This document shows positions 43,590 through 52,049 of a stretch of 64,000 nucleotides of DNA, piece after piece. The DNA is from Planctomycetota bacterium. GTDB lineage: Bacteria; Planctomycetota; UBA8742; UBA2392. The position numbers and the translations under genes were made by a program. A model generated the notes under the pieces. It saw only the letters and a program-made list of their open reading frames with translations, was not told where the DNA came from and did no database searches. Where the stretch lies: the NCBI GenBank assembly GCA_020848275.1, contig JADLAK010000044.1, forward strand, positions 62,001 through 126,000. The letters are read 5' to 3'. How positions within the stretch are numbered: the stretch's first letter is position 1; every line of letters begins with the position of its first letter.

Positions 43590-44924
43590 TCAAACGCCCG
43601 CAACCTCCCGCGCCAGCGCGCGCAGTTCTCCCGCAAGATAGGTCGAGCCGGTCACCAGCACGAGCCCCGACTTGCCCGCAATTCCCAACGCATTCTGGAA
43701 CGCCGCCTGCGGGCTTGCCCCGATGCTGCCGGCGCGACCGCCGAATTTCTGGTACAGCGTGATCAAATCTCGCGGGTCGCTGGCGCGGGGGCTGTTGTAG
43801 CCGGTGAAGATGCAGGCGTCGGCGCCCGCAAGCACGCCCGCGCAGGCCTCAACGTCCTTGTCCCTGGCAATGCCCGCAACCAGCACCACCGGGCCCTTCA
43901 CATTCAGCGCGCGCGCCGTCGCCAGCGATGCCTTGAGGCTGAGTTCGTTGTGCGCGCTGTCGATCACAATCGTCGGCGCACCGCCGAAAATCTCGAAGCG
44001 GCCCGGCAGCGGCGTCGTGAACAGCGCCTTGCTGACTTTCTCGCGGTCCAGCACGTCAATGATATCGGGGTCGCTCGCCATCACCTCCAGCGCGCACAAC
44101 GCGTGGCAGGCGTTGTCGGCCATGAAGCGCGCCGGGTTGTTCAGCCGCACGTCGTAGCGGTGCTCGCGAATCGCCGCCGTGAAATGAATCATTCGGCCCT
44201 CGCGCTGAAACGCCCGCGCCTCGTAATCCTTGCCGAAAACAATCAGCGGCGCCTCTTCGTCGCGCGCCGTCAGCGAAATCACGCGCTGCGCTTCGGGAAG
44301 TTGCGCGCCGCAAACCACCGGCACGCCCGGCTTGATAATGCCGGCCTTTTCGCGGGCGATTTCTTCGATCGTGTCGCCAAGCTGCTGGGTGTGATCGAGG
44401 CCAATTTCAGTAATGACGGTCACCAGGGGATTGACGACGTTGGTCGCGTCCAGCCGCCCGCCCAACCCGACCTCGAACACCGCGACCTCGACCTTGGCCT
44501 GCGCAAAAGCCACCATCGCCGCCAACGTCAGCACCTCAAAGAATGTGACGTTACCCGGGCCTTTTTCGCGCGCCTTGACCACGGTGCGAAAGGCCTTCAC
44601 CAGGTCCTTGTCGCTGATTTCCCTGCCCCCGACTTCGATGCGCTCGTTCAGGCGTTCAAGGTGGGGGCTGGTGTAGAGACCCACTTTCAAGCCCTGGCTC
44701 GCCAGCGCCGCCGCAAGAAAACGCGAGGTGCTGCCTTTGCCCTTGGTGCCCGCGATGTGCGCGCAGGGATAGCCGAGGTCCGGCCGGCCCGCGGCATTCA
44801 GCAGTTCGACCATGCGGTCGAGATCGAATGTCTCGCGCGTGCGGCCGCCCAGTTGGCGCTCATAGTCGGTATGGGCGCTCAAATAGGAAAGAACATCGTT
44901 GAGGGTGTTAATGCGGGTGGCCAC
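43590..44924 (-). CDS. folC: Folylpolyglutamate synthase / dihydrofolate synthase
   Basis: Mur-ligase-family enzyme adding glutamate to dihydropteroate and folates. 444 residues, normal length. Visible motifs: HIAGTKGKGSTSRFLAAAL (P-loop), GLYTSPHLERLNERI, FEVLTLAAMVAFAQ, VFEVGLGGRLDATNVV, ITEIGLDHTQQLG and IDSAHNELSL (normally DGAHN; here DSAHN). It is transcribed with xseB. The divergent gap to the plus-strand gene at 45073 is occupied by a family 3 palindromic element ending seven bases from its start codon. Confidence 0.95.
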   Translation of the reverse strand: MATRINTLNDVLSYLSAHTDYERQLGGRTRETFDLDRMVELLNAAGRPDLGYPCAHIAGTKGKGSTSRFLAAALASQGLKVGLYTSPHLERLNERIEVGGREISDKDLVKAFRTVVKAREKGPGNVTFFEVLTLAAMVAFAQAKVEVAVFEVGLGGRLDATNVVNPLVTVITEIGLDHTQQLGDTIEEIAREKAGIIKPGVPVVCGAQLPEAQRVISLTARDEEAPLIVFGKDYEARAFQREGRMIHFTAAIREHRYDVRLNNPARFMADNACHALCALEVMASDPDIIDVLDREKVSKALFTTPLPGRFEIFGGAPTIVIDSAHNELSLKASLATARALNVKGPVVLVAGIARDKDVEACAGVLAGADACIFTGYNSPRASDPRDLITLYQKFGGRAGSIGASPQAAFQNALGIAGKSGLVLVTGSTYLAGELRALAREVAGV

Positions 44925-44930
44925 GGGTTC

Positions 44931-45033
44931 GATTTTGGATTTTGGATTGTGGATTTTGGATTGGCGCTGCCGCGCCCCGGCGCAACCGCGCGACTAGGGT
45001 AATCCACAATCCACAATTCACAATCCACAATCC
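44931..45033. repeat. Palindromic element, family 3, second copy
   Basis: GATTTTGGATTTTGGATTG units on the left and AATCCACAATCCACAATTC units on the right enclose a GC-rich centre (CGCCCCGGCG). The same design as 15549-15648, but here between divergent genes, so it is not tied to gene ends. The arms are runs of a 9-10 base word, so pairing can slip. Confidence 0.8.
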
Positions 45034-45072
45034 GGGTCTAAAGAACCTGCGTGCTCTTGACGATCAACCGAT

Positions 45073-45813
45073 ATGGCCAAACCTGTCATCGGCATTTGCA
45101 TGGATTTCATCGCGGACAGCGCACCCAGCGGCCGCGACCGCAGCTACCTCAAGCTCTACCCGCAATACCCGCAAGCCGTCGCGCGCGCGGGCGGCATCCC
45201 CGTCGCGCTGCCGATTCTCGACGACGTTGAAACTCTGCGCCCGCTGCTTGGCATGCTCGCCGGCGTGGTTTTGGTCGGCTCCGACGACTACCCGCCGCAA
45301 TGGTACGGCGAAGAACCCGACCCGACGGTCGAGCTTTGCACGCCGCAGCGTTACGAGTTCGACCGCAAATTCGTCGCCATGCTTTATGCGACGGACCTGC
45401 CGGTGCTCGCGATCTGCGGCGGCATGCAGATGACGGCGATCCACCACGGCGGCGCGTTGATCCAGGACATCGCCAAGCTTGGCGGCGCCGTGAAGCACCG
45501 CGACCCCAACGCCAAACAATCGCCGCGCCACGAAATTGCAATCGAGCCGAACTCGAAACTTGCCGAGGCGCTGGGCGCGACCGCCTGCACCGTCAACAGC
45601 CTGCACCACCAGGCCCTGCGCGCGCCGGTCAAGGGCTGGCGCGTGAGTGCGCGCGCGCCCGACGGCGTAATCGAGGCCATGGAAGCGCAGGATCACCGCT
45701 TCCGCATCTGCACGCAGTGGCATCCCGAGCGCATGGGCGACGATGCGGCGATGCAGCGGCTGTGGAAAGCATTTGTGGCGGCTAGTTCGATTGCCGCGCC
45801 ATGCAGCGCTTGA
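45073..45813 (+). CDS. Class I glutamine amidotransferase-like gamma-glutamyl hydrolase (PuuD/peptidase C26 type)
   Basis: 246 residues. The fold starts PVIGICMDFIAD; the nucleophile is the Cys of LAICGGMQMTAIHHGG; the dyad is completed by QWHPERMGDD (His and Glu). VNSLHHQALRAP is the substrate-loop signature of gamma-glutamyl-GABA hydrolases and related C26 peptidases. No polyamine or folate gene adjoins except folC on the other strand, and hydrolysis of gamma-glutamyl bonds would suit either pathway. The last 32 bases overlap the 3' end of the converging gene, an unusual arrangement. Confidence 0.88.
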   Translation: MAKPVIGICMDFIADSAPSGRDRSYLKLYPQYPQAVARAGGIPVALPILDDVETLRPLLGMLAGVVLVGSDDYPPQWYGEEPDPTVELCTPQRYEFDRKFVAMLYATDLPVLAICGGMQMTAIHHGGALIQDIAKLGGAVKHRDPNAKQSPRHEIAIEPNSKLAEALGATACTVNSLHHQALRAPVKGWRVSARAPDGVIEAMEAQDHRFRICTQWHPERMGDDAAMQRLWKAFVAASSIAAPCSA

Positions 45814-48634
45814 TGGTCGTGCGCAGGTAGAGCGCATCGGCCCGCGCAACCGCATCCTTGGGCCTCATCTCGTTGAGTGTTGCCAGCAGGCGCAGGCCCA
45901 GCATGTAGTCGTCGGTCGAGTTCAGGCCGTTGTATTGCGGCCGGTAGCCGCGCGGGAAGAACGCCTGGCGCGACTCCAGGTCCTCGAAGTCGTCGTAGCC
46001 GGTGCGGGCCGTGGGCAAGTCACTGGCAATCACGAAGACCGCAAGCCGCCAGCAATTGCCGTGCATCTCCGGCGCGCGCAGCAGCTTGGGCCAGTTGTCG
46101 GGGATGGCGCCGGTATTGGACGTCTGCAGGAAGCTGCCGAAAATACCCGCAAGCCCCTCATGGGCCGGGTTGCGCATCAACAGCGCCGGGTTGACGTCCT
46201 TGAGTTCGGGCGACATGGCAAAAATTTCGTCCAGTCCCGCACCGGCAACGTAGGGCACGTACTGGTTCTCGACATAGGTCGCCAGGTCGGCGGCGTTGCC
46301 GAACTCGATGATGTCCTTGCGCGCAAACGCATATTCAGCCACCGGCGCGGCCTCCCACTGCGATTGCACCATAGGGCTTGCGGCTTTCATCCAGCAGCGC
46401 GCCGCCAGCGTGTCGTCTTTGCCCTTTTGCGCCAGCACCGCAGCAAAGCTGATCACGCGCACCGAACTTTCGGCGCCAAAAGGCGGGACAGGGTTATAGA
46501 GCAGCAGCTTTGCAGCGTCGGAATATTGGCCCGCACGGGCAAGGCAGCGTGCGCAATCCATCAGCACGCCGGAATGAATCACCTCGGGGATGCCCGCCGC
46601 AAGACGGCTGTCGGCAAGGCGGCGCGCGGCGTCGTCGCCGGTGTCGGCAAGGCGCTCAGCCCAGATCACGGGGCGAAGGTCGAGCTGGCCCTGGTTTTTG
46701 GCAAGCCAATCGGCGACTTCCTTCAGGTTCACGGGCTTGAGCTGGTTGAGGCGAGCGCGCAGCACCGTGGCGCGCGTCTCGACGGCGCCCAGCACCGCCA
46801 GCAGTTTCTTGTTGAATTGCTCGCCCAGGTTCCCGTCGCGGGGGTTCTGCTTGATGCGGCCCGCAAGGTCGGTGATGGCGTCGAGCGTCGTCTTGAGCGC
46901 CTTGCTTTCGGCGCTCTCGACGTTGAGGACTTCCTCGAGTTCCTCGGGCGTTGCGGAAGCCGCGATCATTTCCGGCAACGCCCACACGACTGTCTTGAAT
47001 GTGGCAAGCACGTCGGGCCGCGCGCTGAGCGTGTAATAAGCCGACTCGTTGTAGCGGTGGTAACCGAAGGGATGGATGCCCGCCGCGGTGCGCATGCGCT
47101 GGCGGTCAAAAATGTTGGCCGCAACGAAGCCCGCACGCGGCGCGAGCCCAAGCAAGCCTTTGCGCTGGCCCGCCGCGGGGGCGCTGCCGCCGCCTTCAAG
47201 GCCCTTGGCGACGTCGGCGAGGTCGAGGCCAATCAGCGCGTTTTCGACCCACAGCGTGTCCCACGATTGCAGCCCGCCGGCCTCAAAACCGTCAAGACGG
47301 CTGGCTTCGCGCAGATATTCGCGCGCCAGGTCATTCACGCCGTTGGAAGCCAGCCAGAAACCAAGGCAACCCACGGGCACCGACTCGCCTTCGCCCTTGG
47401 GACCGAATTGCAGGCGCAGTTCATTGAACTCGGCGGCGCCGGCCTTGGGATCTTTGCGGTAGAGGTTGAGCGCGCCGGTAAAAATGCGGTTCAGCACCTG
47501 GTCCTGCAGGCGCGTCTGCGCGCCAAGCATCATGCCGTTCCAGACCGCGAGGTTTGCGTTGTCGCGCAGGTCGCGCAGCGGCCCGGTGCGCGCCTCGGCC
47601 GATTTGCCCTGCGCCGCCAGCGCGCGCGCGAGGATGTCCAGCAGCGCCACGTCCTGGCCCTGGAGTTGCAGCGCCTTGCGTGCGGCGGCTTCGGCATCGG
47701 CGGGCTTGCCCGCGGCGAGGTCAGCCAGCGCGACGATGCGGGCTGTCAGCAGCGCGTCCCACAGTGTGATGCGCGTCTTGGCCTCGAGCTTCGTGCGTTC
47801 TTCGATGGCGCCGCGGAAGGCGTCGACGGCGGCGCGCGCCTCGGTCGTGGCCTTGATGGCGGCGTCGAGATTCGCCCTCGCCTTGGCGGCTCGCCGGGCG
47901 TCGGCGGCCATTTCATCCAGCAGCCGCTCAAGCCCCGGCAGGTCGGTGATGTACCAAACCGGCGTGACGCAAAGGCTCGAGAACGGCTCGGTCTTGGCCG
48001 ATCCCGTGGCGGCGGGCGCAGCGACTTCCTTTTTGGGCTCGGCGGGTTGCCAGGCTTTTACCTCGTCCCACGAGCGGCTGTCCTGGACCTGGTAGGGATA
48101 ACCCGCGGGCCCGTTCAAAATCGCCTGGCGATAAGCGGCGAGCGCACCCTCGAAATCGCCGGAAAGCCACAGCAGGTCGGCCTCGTAGCGCACCAGCGTC
48201 ATCGAGTCCGGCCCGCGCAGGCGTCCCTCACGCACGACTTCGAGCGCTTCCTTCAGTTGCCCGAACGTCACCAGCAGCCGTGCGGCGCGCGCGAAATCAC
48301 GCGCCTGCACCGCCGACTTCAGCGACGCGCGCAAAATCGCCATCGCCGCGGGCGCGTCGCCGCGCTTGAGGCATAGCGCCGCGCGCAACGACGCATACCA
48401 GCGCGGCAGTTCGCCGCTGACGCGTGAATCGCCCTCGATGGCGGCAAGGCGCGCCTCGGCGCCGGCGTCGTCGTCGTACAGCCACGCCTTGCGGATTTCA
48501 TTGAGCTGGAACGAAAGCGGCGGCGCCGACGCAGCCTGGCCGTCAACGGGCGTGCGGGCCGCGGCAATCAGGCCCAGCGCCGCAAGCAGCATGACGCGGC
48601 ACAAGCGACTCGCGACTCGCGACACAGCCGTCAT
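45782..48634 (-). CDS. Large exported TPR-like protein of unknown function
   Basis: 950 residues. A signal peptide (MTAVSRVASRLCRVMLLAALGLIAAA to the GQA region) is followed by an almost entirely alpha-helical protein rich in Ala/Leu/Arg. TPR-like pairs include WYASLRAALCLKRGDAPAAM, ARLLVTFGQLKEALEVVREG and ADLLWLSGDFEGALAAYRQA in the first 200 residues. No catalytic motif, membrane segment or cysteine pattern is seen. It is the last gene of the kinase-DUF2064-HEAT-TPR operon and starts inside the stop of the upstream gene (four-base overlap), so translation is probably coupled. Its 3' end overlaps a converging gene by 32 bases. Confidence 0.75.
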   Translation of the reverse strand: MTAVSRVASRLCRVMLLAALGLIAAARTPVDGQAASAPPLSFQLNEIRKAWLYDDDAGAEARLAAIEGDSRVSGELPRWYASLRAALCLKRGDAPAAMAILRASLKSAVQARDFARAARLLVTFGQLKEALEVVREGRLRGPDSMTLVRYEADLLWLSGDFEGALAAYRQAILNGPAGYPYQVQDSRSWDEVKAWQPAEPKKEVAAPAATGSAKTEPFSSLCVTPVWYITDLPGLERLLDEMAADARRAAKARANLDAAIKATTEARAAVDAFRGAIEERTKLEAKTRITLWDALLTARIVALADLAAGKPADAEAAARKALQLQGQDVALLDILARALAAQGKSAEARTGPLRDLRDNANLAVWNGMMLGAQTRLQDQVLNRIFTGALNLYRKDPKAGAAEFNELRLQFGPKGEGESVPVGCLGFWLASNGVNDLAREYLREASRLDGFEAGGLQSWDTLWVENALIGLDLADVAKGLEGGGSAPAAGQRKGLLGLAPRAGFVAANIFDRQRMRTAAGIHPFGYHRYNESAYYTLSARPDVLATFKTVVWALPEMIAASATPEELEEVLNVESAESKALKTTLDAITDLAGRIKQNPRDGNLGEQFNKKLLAVLGAVETRATVLRARLNQLKPVNLKEVADWLAKNQGQLDLRPVIWAERLADTGDDAARRLADSRLAAGIPEVIHSGVLMDCARCLARAGQYSDAAKLLLYNPVPPFGAESSVRVISFAAVLAQKGKDDTLAARCWMKAASPMVQSQWEAAPVAEYAFARKDIIEFGNAADLATYVENQYVPYVAGAGLDEIFAMSPELKDVNPALLMRNPAHEGLAGIFGSFLQTSNTGAIPDNWPKLLRAPEMHGNCWRLAVFVIASDLPTARTGYDDFEDLESRQAFFPRGYRPQYNGLNSTDDYMLGLRLLATLNEMRPKDAVARADALYLRTTIKRCMARQSN

Positions 48635-51441
48635 GGCAGCGTCTCCAGCACGTAGGTCTTCTTGACGCTATCCCACTGGGCGAGCGCGCGGCGCGCGGAC
48701 CACCAGTTGCGCCAGTCGCCCTCGATGGGCGCCGAGAACTTTTCCGCCACCAGGTGGCGCGGGAAGAAGCGCCGGCCGTTGGCGGGCAAAAAAGCGCCGA
48801 CATCCAGCGGCCCCGCGCGCACGATTTCAGGGCTGCCCCAGCGCGAACGCATGATGAAGTTTGCCGAACTGCCGCCCAGCGCAATGCCGTAGTCGTTGCC
48901 AAAACCGTCCAGCAGGCGGCGCAGCGCACTCACGTCGCCCGTCATCGCCGCACGTTCCATCAGCAATGCGCCCTGCACCGGCGACGCCATCGCCTGCATC
49001 TCAAACACCGTCAGCGGCCGCGAGCCCGCCACAAGTTGCAGCCACACGCGGGCGAACTCGATGGTCTCGAAGTCGCGCCCGTCTTTCTGCGGCGTGAATT
49101 TTTCAAAGATCGCCTTGGCTCGCTCCGGCTCGCCGAGCATGGCCGTGATCATCACCTGCGAGGGCGAGCGCGGCGAAGGCGATGCTGCGTCGCCGTACAG
49201 CACGCCCAGCACATCGACGCCGCTGCGCACAAGGCTCAGGGTGCGGCCGGGGTCGGCCCACAGTTGCGCGCTGTCCTGGTTGTCGTGGATCAGCGCCGTC
49301 AGCAGGATCTTGGCCGCGGGCGCGGGCAGCGGGTCTTCGACCATGAAATCAAGCGCGCCGATGCGGTTGAGGTTCTCGGGCTTTTCGAACATCACCGGCA
49401 GCAGGTCGGCAAGCTTGACTTTGCCGCCGCGGCCCGCCAGCACCGCCGAGATCACCGAATAAAACTCGGGTGCCGCAAACCCGCGCTTCAGCGCGTCCTG
49501 GCGGAACTGCTCGCCTTGCGGCGTGGCACTGTAGGCAATGGGCACGGACAGCCCGGAGCCGATGGGGTCGGAGACCGCGCCGGTGAAGCGCGCGATCCAG
49601 TTGTCGATAAGCGGCCCGTCGCGGCCCGCAAACACCAGCGCAATGATGGCGTCCATGCGGCTGGCGTCGTCGAGGTCGGCGGCGACTTCCTCAAGCAGCT
49701 TGAAGCCCTCATCGTTTTTCATCGTCAGCAAGCGGCGCAGCAGCACGAAATCGGAAAGCGTGAATTGCGCGCGCAGCAGGTTGTCGAGCGTCGTGCGTGA
49801 CGCAAGCGCGGCGGCAGCGGCGCCCGCCGACCACGCGCCCGCGGGCGTTGAAGGATCGCGCGCCAGCACCATGACCGCCAGCGTGGTCTCGGGCCGCGTG
49901 ATCTCGCGCTTCCAGCGCGCCTTTAGCGCGTTTTCGGCGGCAGGGTCGCGGCTTTCAACCAGCACATCAAAGAGGAAGGGACGCACGCGCAGATTGGGCG
50001 AATCGACGCGGGCAATGAACTGCTTGAACTCGGCGGGAGCGGCCTTGGGCAGCAGGTCGGCCATGCCGCGCAGGGCCTCGAGCATGTGCGGCGCCGTGTC
50101 TTCAAACTTGATCGCACTTTTGGCCAGCGCCAGGGCGCTGCTGTTGGCGCGGCAGCAAGCCAACAGGCGCGCCGAGGCCGTGCGCAACGCGAAGTTGTCG
50201 CCTTGCGCGAGCTTGCAGAAGAAGGGCTGGAAGACTTTCAGGTCGCGCGGCGAAAACCACCACGATTCCATCACCGCAAGCTGCGCCGAAAGCGGCAGCG
50301 CGTCGAACACGTCGATCACGTCCTGCGCGGGCGCACCCGCGGCATAAGCGCGGGCGGCGACACAGACGCCGCTCTCGCCGCTGTCGCTGGCCAAGGCCGC
50401 GGTCAGGGCTTGCTCAAGCTGCGCGGAAAGTTTGCTGCGCGCAAGCAGTTCAACGTAGGCCACGCGCGTGCGAGAATTCATGCTGGCATAGGGCAGCACG
50501 CGCGACTGGCGCAACTCAGCCTCCGTGACGGCCGGCGCAAGCGAAAACGCCACCGCGGCGCGCATGTTGTCGAACTCGGCATCTTTCTGCAGGGGATCGG
50601 CCGGGTCGGGCGTAAGCGCCGCCAGGCATTCCTTGCCCACGAAACTTCCGCGCAAAGCACGCGCCGTCGAAACCGCCCAATCGCCGTCCTGGCCGCCAAG
50701 GACCGGGTCGGCCTTGCGCCCCGCGCAAGCAAGCGCGAGCACCGTGTGGCGCGCCTTGCCCGGGGGCAGCAGGCGAATCAGGTCCATCAGGCCGCGACCG
50801 TGGCCGCTGACCGGACCCTCGTGCAGTGCAGCGCCCGCAAGCACCAGCGCCTCGCCGTAACCCTCGGCTCCTTCGATCGACTTACAAAGCTGCGCCGCCG
50901 GGTAGCGGTTGGTGCGCGGCGCAAGCTGGCGGAACACCGTGGCCCAAAGCGGCGTGAGGCCCGGCACCGCGCGGCTTTGCAGCAGTTCCAGCATCGCCTC
51001 GGTGTCGCTGGACGAAAGCTTTTCCTTCAATTCCTGGATCGACATGCCAAGGCGCTTGGCCGCGAGGAACAAATCGGCGTTGTCCTGGCTCAGCATTTCG
51101 TCGAGGATGCGGCAGCGGTGGGCAATTTCGTCGTCGTCGTGTTTTTGGCCCTCGCGCACGAGTTTCAGCGCATAAGCGCCGAACTTCGCCAGTTCACTCA
51201 TGGCGCGGTCGCGCGCGGCCAGCGTCGGCGCGCCAAGTTGCTCGATCAGGCGTTCAATCTGGTCCGCCTGCTCCGGCGAAGGGTCCTTGGGCTCAACTTT
51301 GGCCGCGGGCGCGGGATCAGCGGGCACCTCGCGTGAGCTGCTTTTCACGACCATTTTGCCGGCGGCCGGTTGCGGCGACGCCACGAGCGCAAGGCCCGCG
51401 ACGATTGCGGCAACGACGGTGGTGGGTCGCAACCATTTCAT
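48631..51441 (-). CDS. Large exported HEAT-like repeat protein of unknown function
   Basis: 936 residues from the ATG at 51441 (MKWLRPTTVVAAIVAGLALV, signal peptide ending near PAAGK). An upstream in-frame extension overlaps the previous gene and is unlikely. Shortly after the signal comes IERLIEQLGAPTLAARDRAM and SELAKFGAYALKLVREG, the paired-helix unit common in Planctomycetota exported proteins (L-x-x-L-G-x-x-x-x-x-x-R-x-x-A-x-x-x-L). The rest is helical with HEAT-like spacing and no catalytic motif. It is followed by a four-base overlap with the TPR gene and preceded by the DUF2064-like gene with an 11-base gap. Confidence 0.78.
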   Translation of the reverse strand: MKWLRPTTVVAAIVAGLALVASPQPAAGKMVVKSSSREVPADPAPAAKVEPKDPSPEQADQIERLIEQLGAPTLAARDRAMSELAKFGAYALKLVREGQKHDDDEIAHRCRILDEMLSQDNADLFLAAKRLGMSIQELKEKLSSSDTEAMLELLQSRAVPGLTPLWATVFRQLAPRTNRYPAAQLCKSIEGAEGYGEALVLAGAALHEGPVSGHGRGLMDLIRLLPPGKARHTVLALACAGRKADPVLGGQDGDWAVSTARALRGSFVGKECLAALTPDPADPLQKDAEFDNMRAAVAFSLAPAVTEAELRQSRVLPYASMNSRTRVAYVELLARSKLSAQLEQALTAALASDSGESGVCVAARAYAAGAPAQDVIDVFDALPLSAQLAVMESWWFSPRDLKVFQPFFCKLAQGDNFALRTASARLLACCRANSSALALAKSAIKFEDTAPHMLEALRGMADLLPKAAPAEFKQFIARVDSPNLRVRPFLFDVLVESRDPAAENALKARWKREITRPETTLAVMVLARDPSTPAGAWSAGAAAAALASRTTLDNLLRAQFTLSDFVLLRRLLTMKNDEGFKLLEEVAADLDDASRMDAIIALVFAGRDGPLIDNWIARFTGAVSDPIGSGLSVPIAYSATPQGEQFRQDALKRGFAAPEFYSVISAVLAGRGGKVKLADLLPVMFEKPENLNRIGALDFMVEDPLPAPAAKILLTALIHDNQDSAQLWADPGRTLSLVRSGVDVLGVLYGDAASPSPRSPSQVMITAMLGEPERAKAIFEKFTPQKDGRDFETIEFARVWLQLVAGSRPLTVFEMQAMASPVQGALLMERAAMTGDVSALRRLLDGFGNDYGIALGGSSANFIMRSRWGSPEIVRAGPLDVGAFLPANGRRFFPRHLVAEKFSAPIEGDWRNWWSARRALAQWDSVKKTYVLETLP

Positions 51442-51452
51442 GCCCGGCTCCG

Positions 51453-52046
51453 CTATTCGGTGAACTTCTCGAACCATTGCCGCAAACGTTCGGCGGAGAA
51501 ATCGTCTTCGCCGTCTTCACTCAACACGCTCAGCCTTGCCACGCAATCTATTACGTTGAAGTCCCGCTCGTTGGATAGGCGGAACCACGACGGCAGCAAT
51601 TCGACCTCGGCCTCCGCGTCGGTCAACAGGTCCGTCAAGGCCGCCAGCGGTTCGGTCGACGCCAGCGCGTTGCACATGCCCTCTGTTAACGCGCGATCGA
51701 CGCTGGCGGACCACGCCAGAAGGTAAATTCCGCCGTCGGCGCAGGGGCCCAGCACGACGTCGGCTTCGCGCAGGATTTGCGGCAGGCTTTCCATCGCGGG
51801 CAGGGGCAGGCCCGGAACGTCGGTGAAGACCACGACCGCGGCTTCGTTGGGTTGCACGGACCCGCGCAAGTCAGCCGCTTGCAGGGGCTGTTGCGAGCCC
51901 AGGGGCAAACCCGCCGCGTGCAATACCTCGCGGCAATCCTCGATCAGCGCCTGTTCAAGCTGCTCAGCGCCGCTGGCGGGTGTAAAACAGCGCCGACGAA
52001 CCATGTGAGCCCGTGGACGCCTCGGTTTACTGAGTTTGTCAGCCAA
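51453..52046 (-). CDS. DUF2064-like (glycosyltransferase A fold) protein, N-terminally shortened
   Basis: 197 residues from a TTG at 52046, three bases after the kinase stop codon; an ATG at 52004 gives 183. The middle carries VVVFTDVPGLPLPAM and ADVVLGPCADGGIYLLAW. These match the family pattern in which D-S-P-x-L-P and D-V-V-L-G-P-x-x-D-G-G-Y-Y-L form the nucleotide-sugar site. The usual N-terminal F-x-K-x-P-x-P-G-x-V-K-T-R-L segment is not visible, so nucleotide binding may be lost. Position between a Ser/Thr kinase and two exported scaffold proteins suggests recruitment to a new role. Confidence 0.65.
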   Translation of the reverse strand: MADKLSKPRRPRAHMVRRRCFTPASGAEQLEQALIEDCREVLHAAGLPLGSQQPLQAADLRGSVQPNEAAVVVFTDVPGLPLPAMESLPQILREADVVLGPCADGGIYLLAWSASVDRALTEGMCNALASTEPLAALTDLLTDAEAEVELLPSWFRLSNERDFNVIDCVARLSVLSEDGEDDFSAERLRQWFEKFTE

Positions 52047-52049
52047 GTT

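Noticed and set aside
45743-48376. 877-codon plus-strand open frame
   Set aside because: Antisense of the exported TPR-like gene; low-complexity basic product and no ribosome site.
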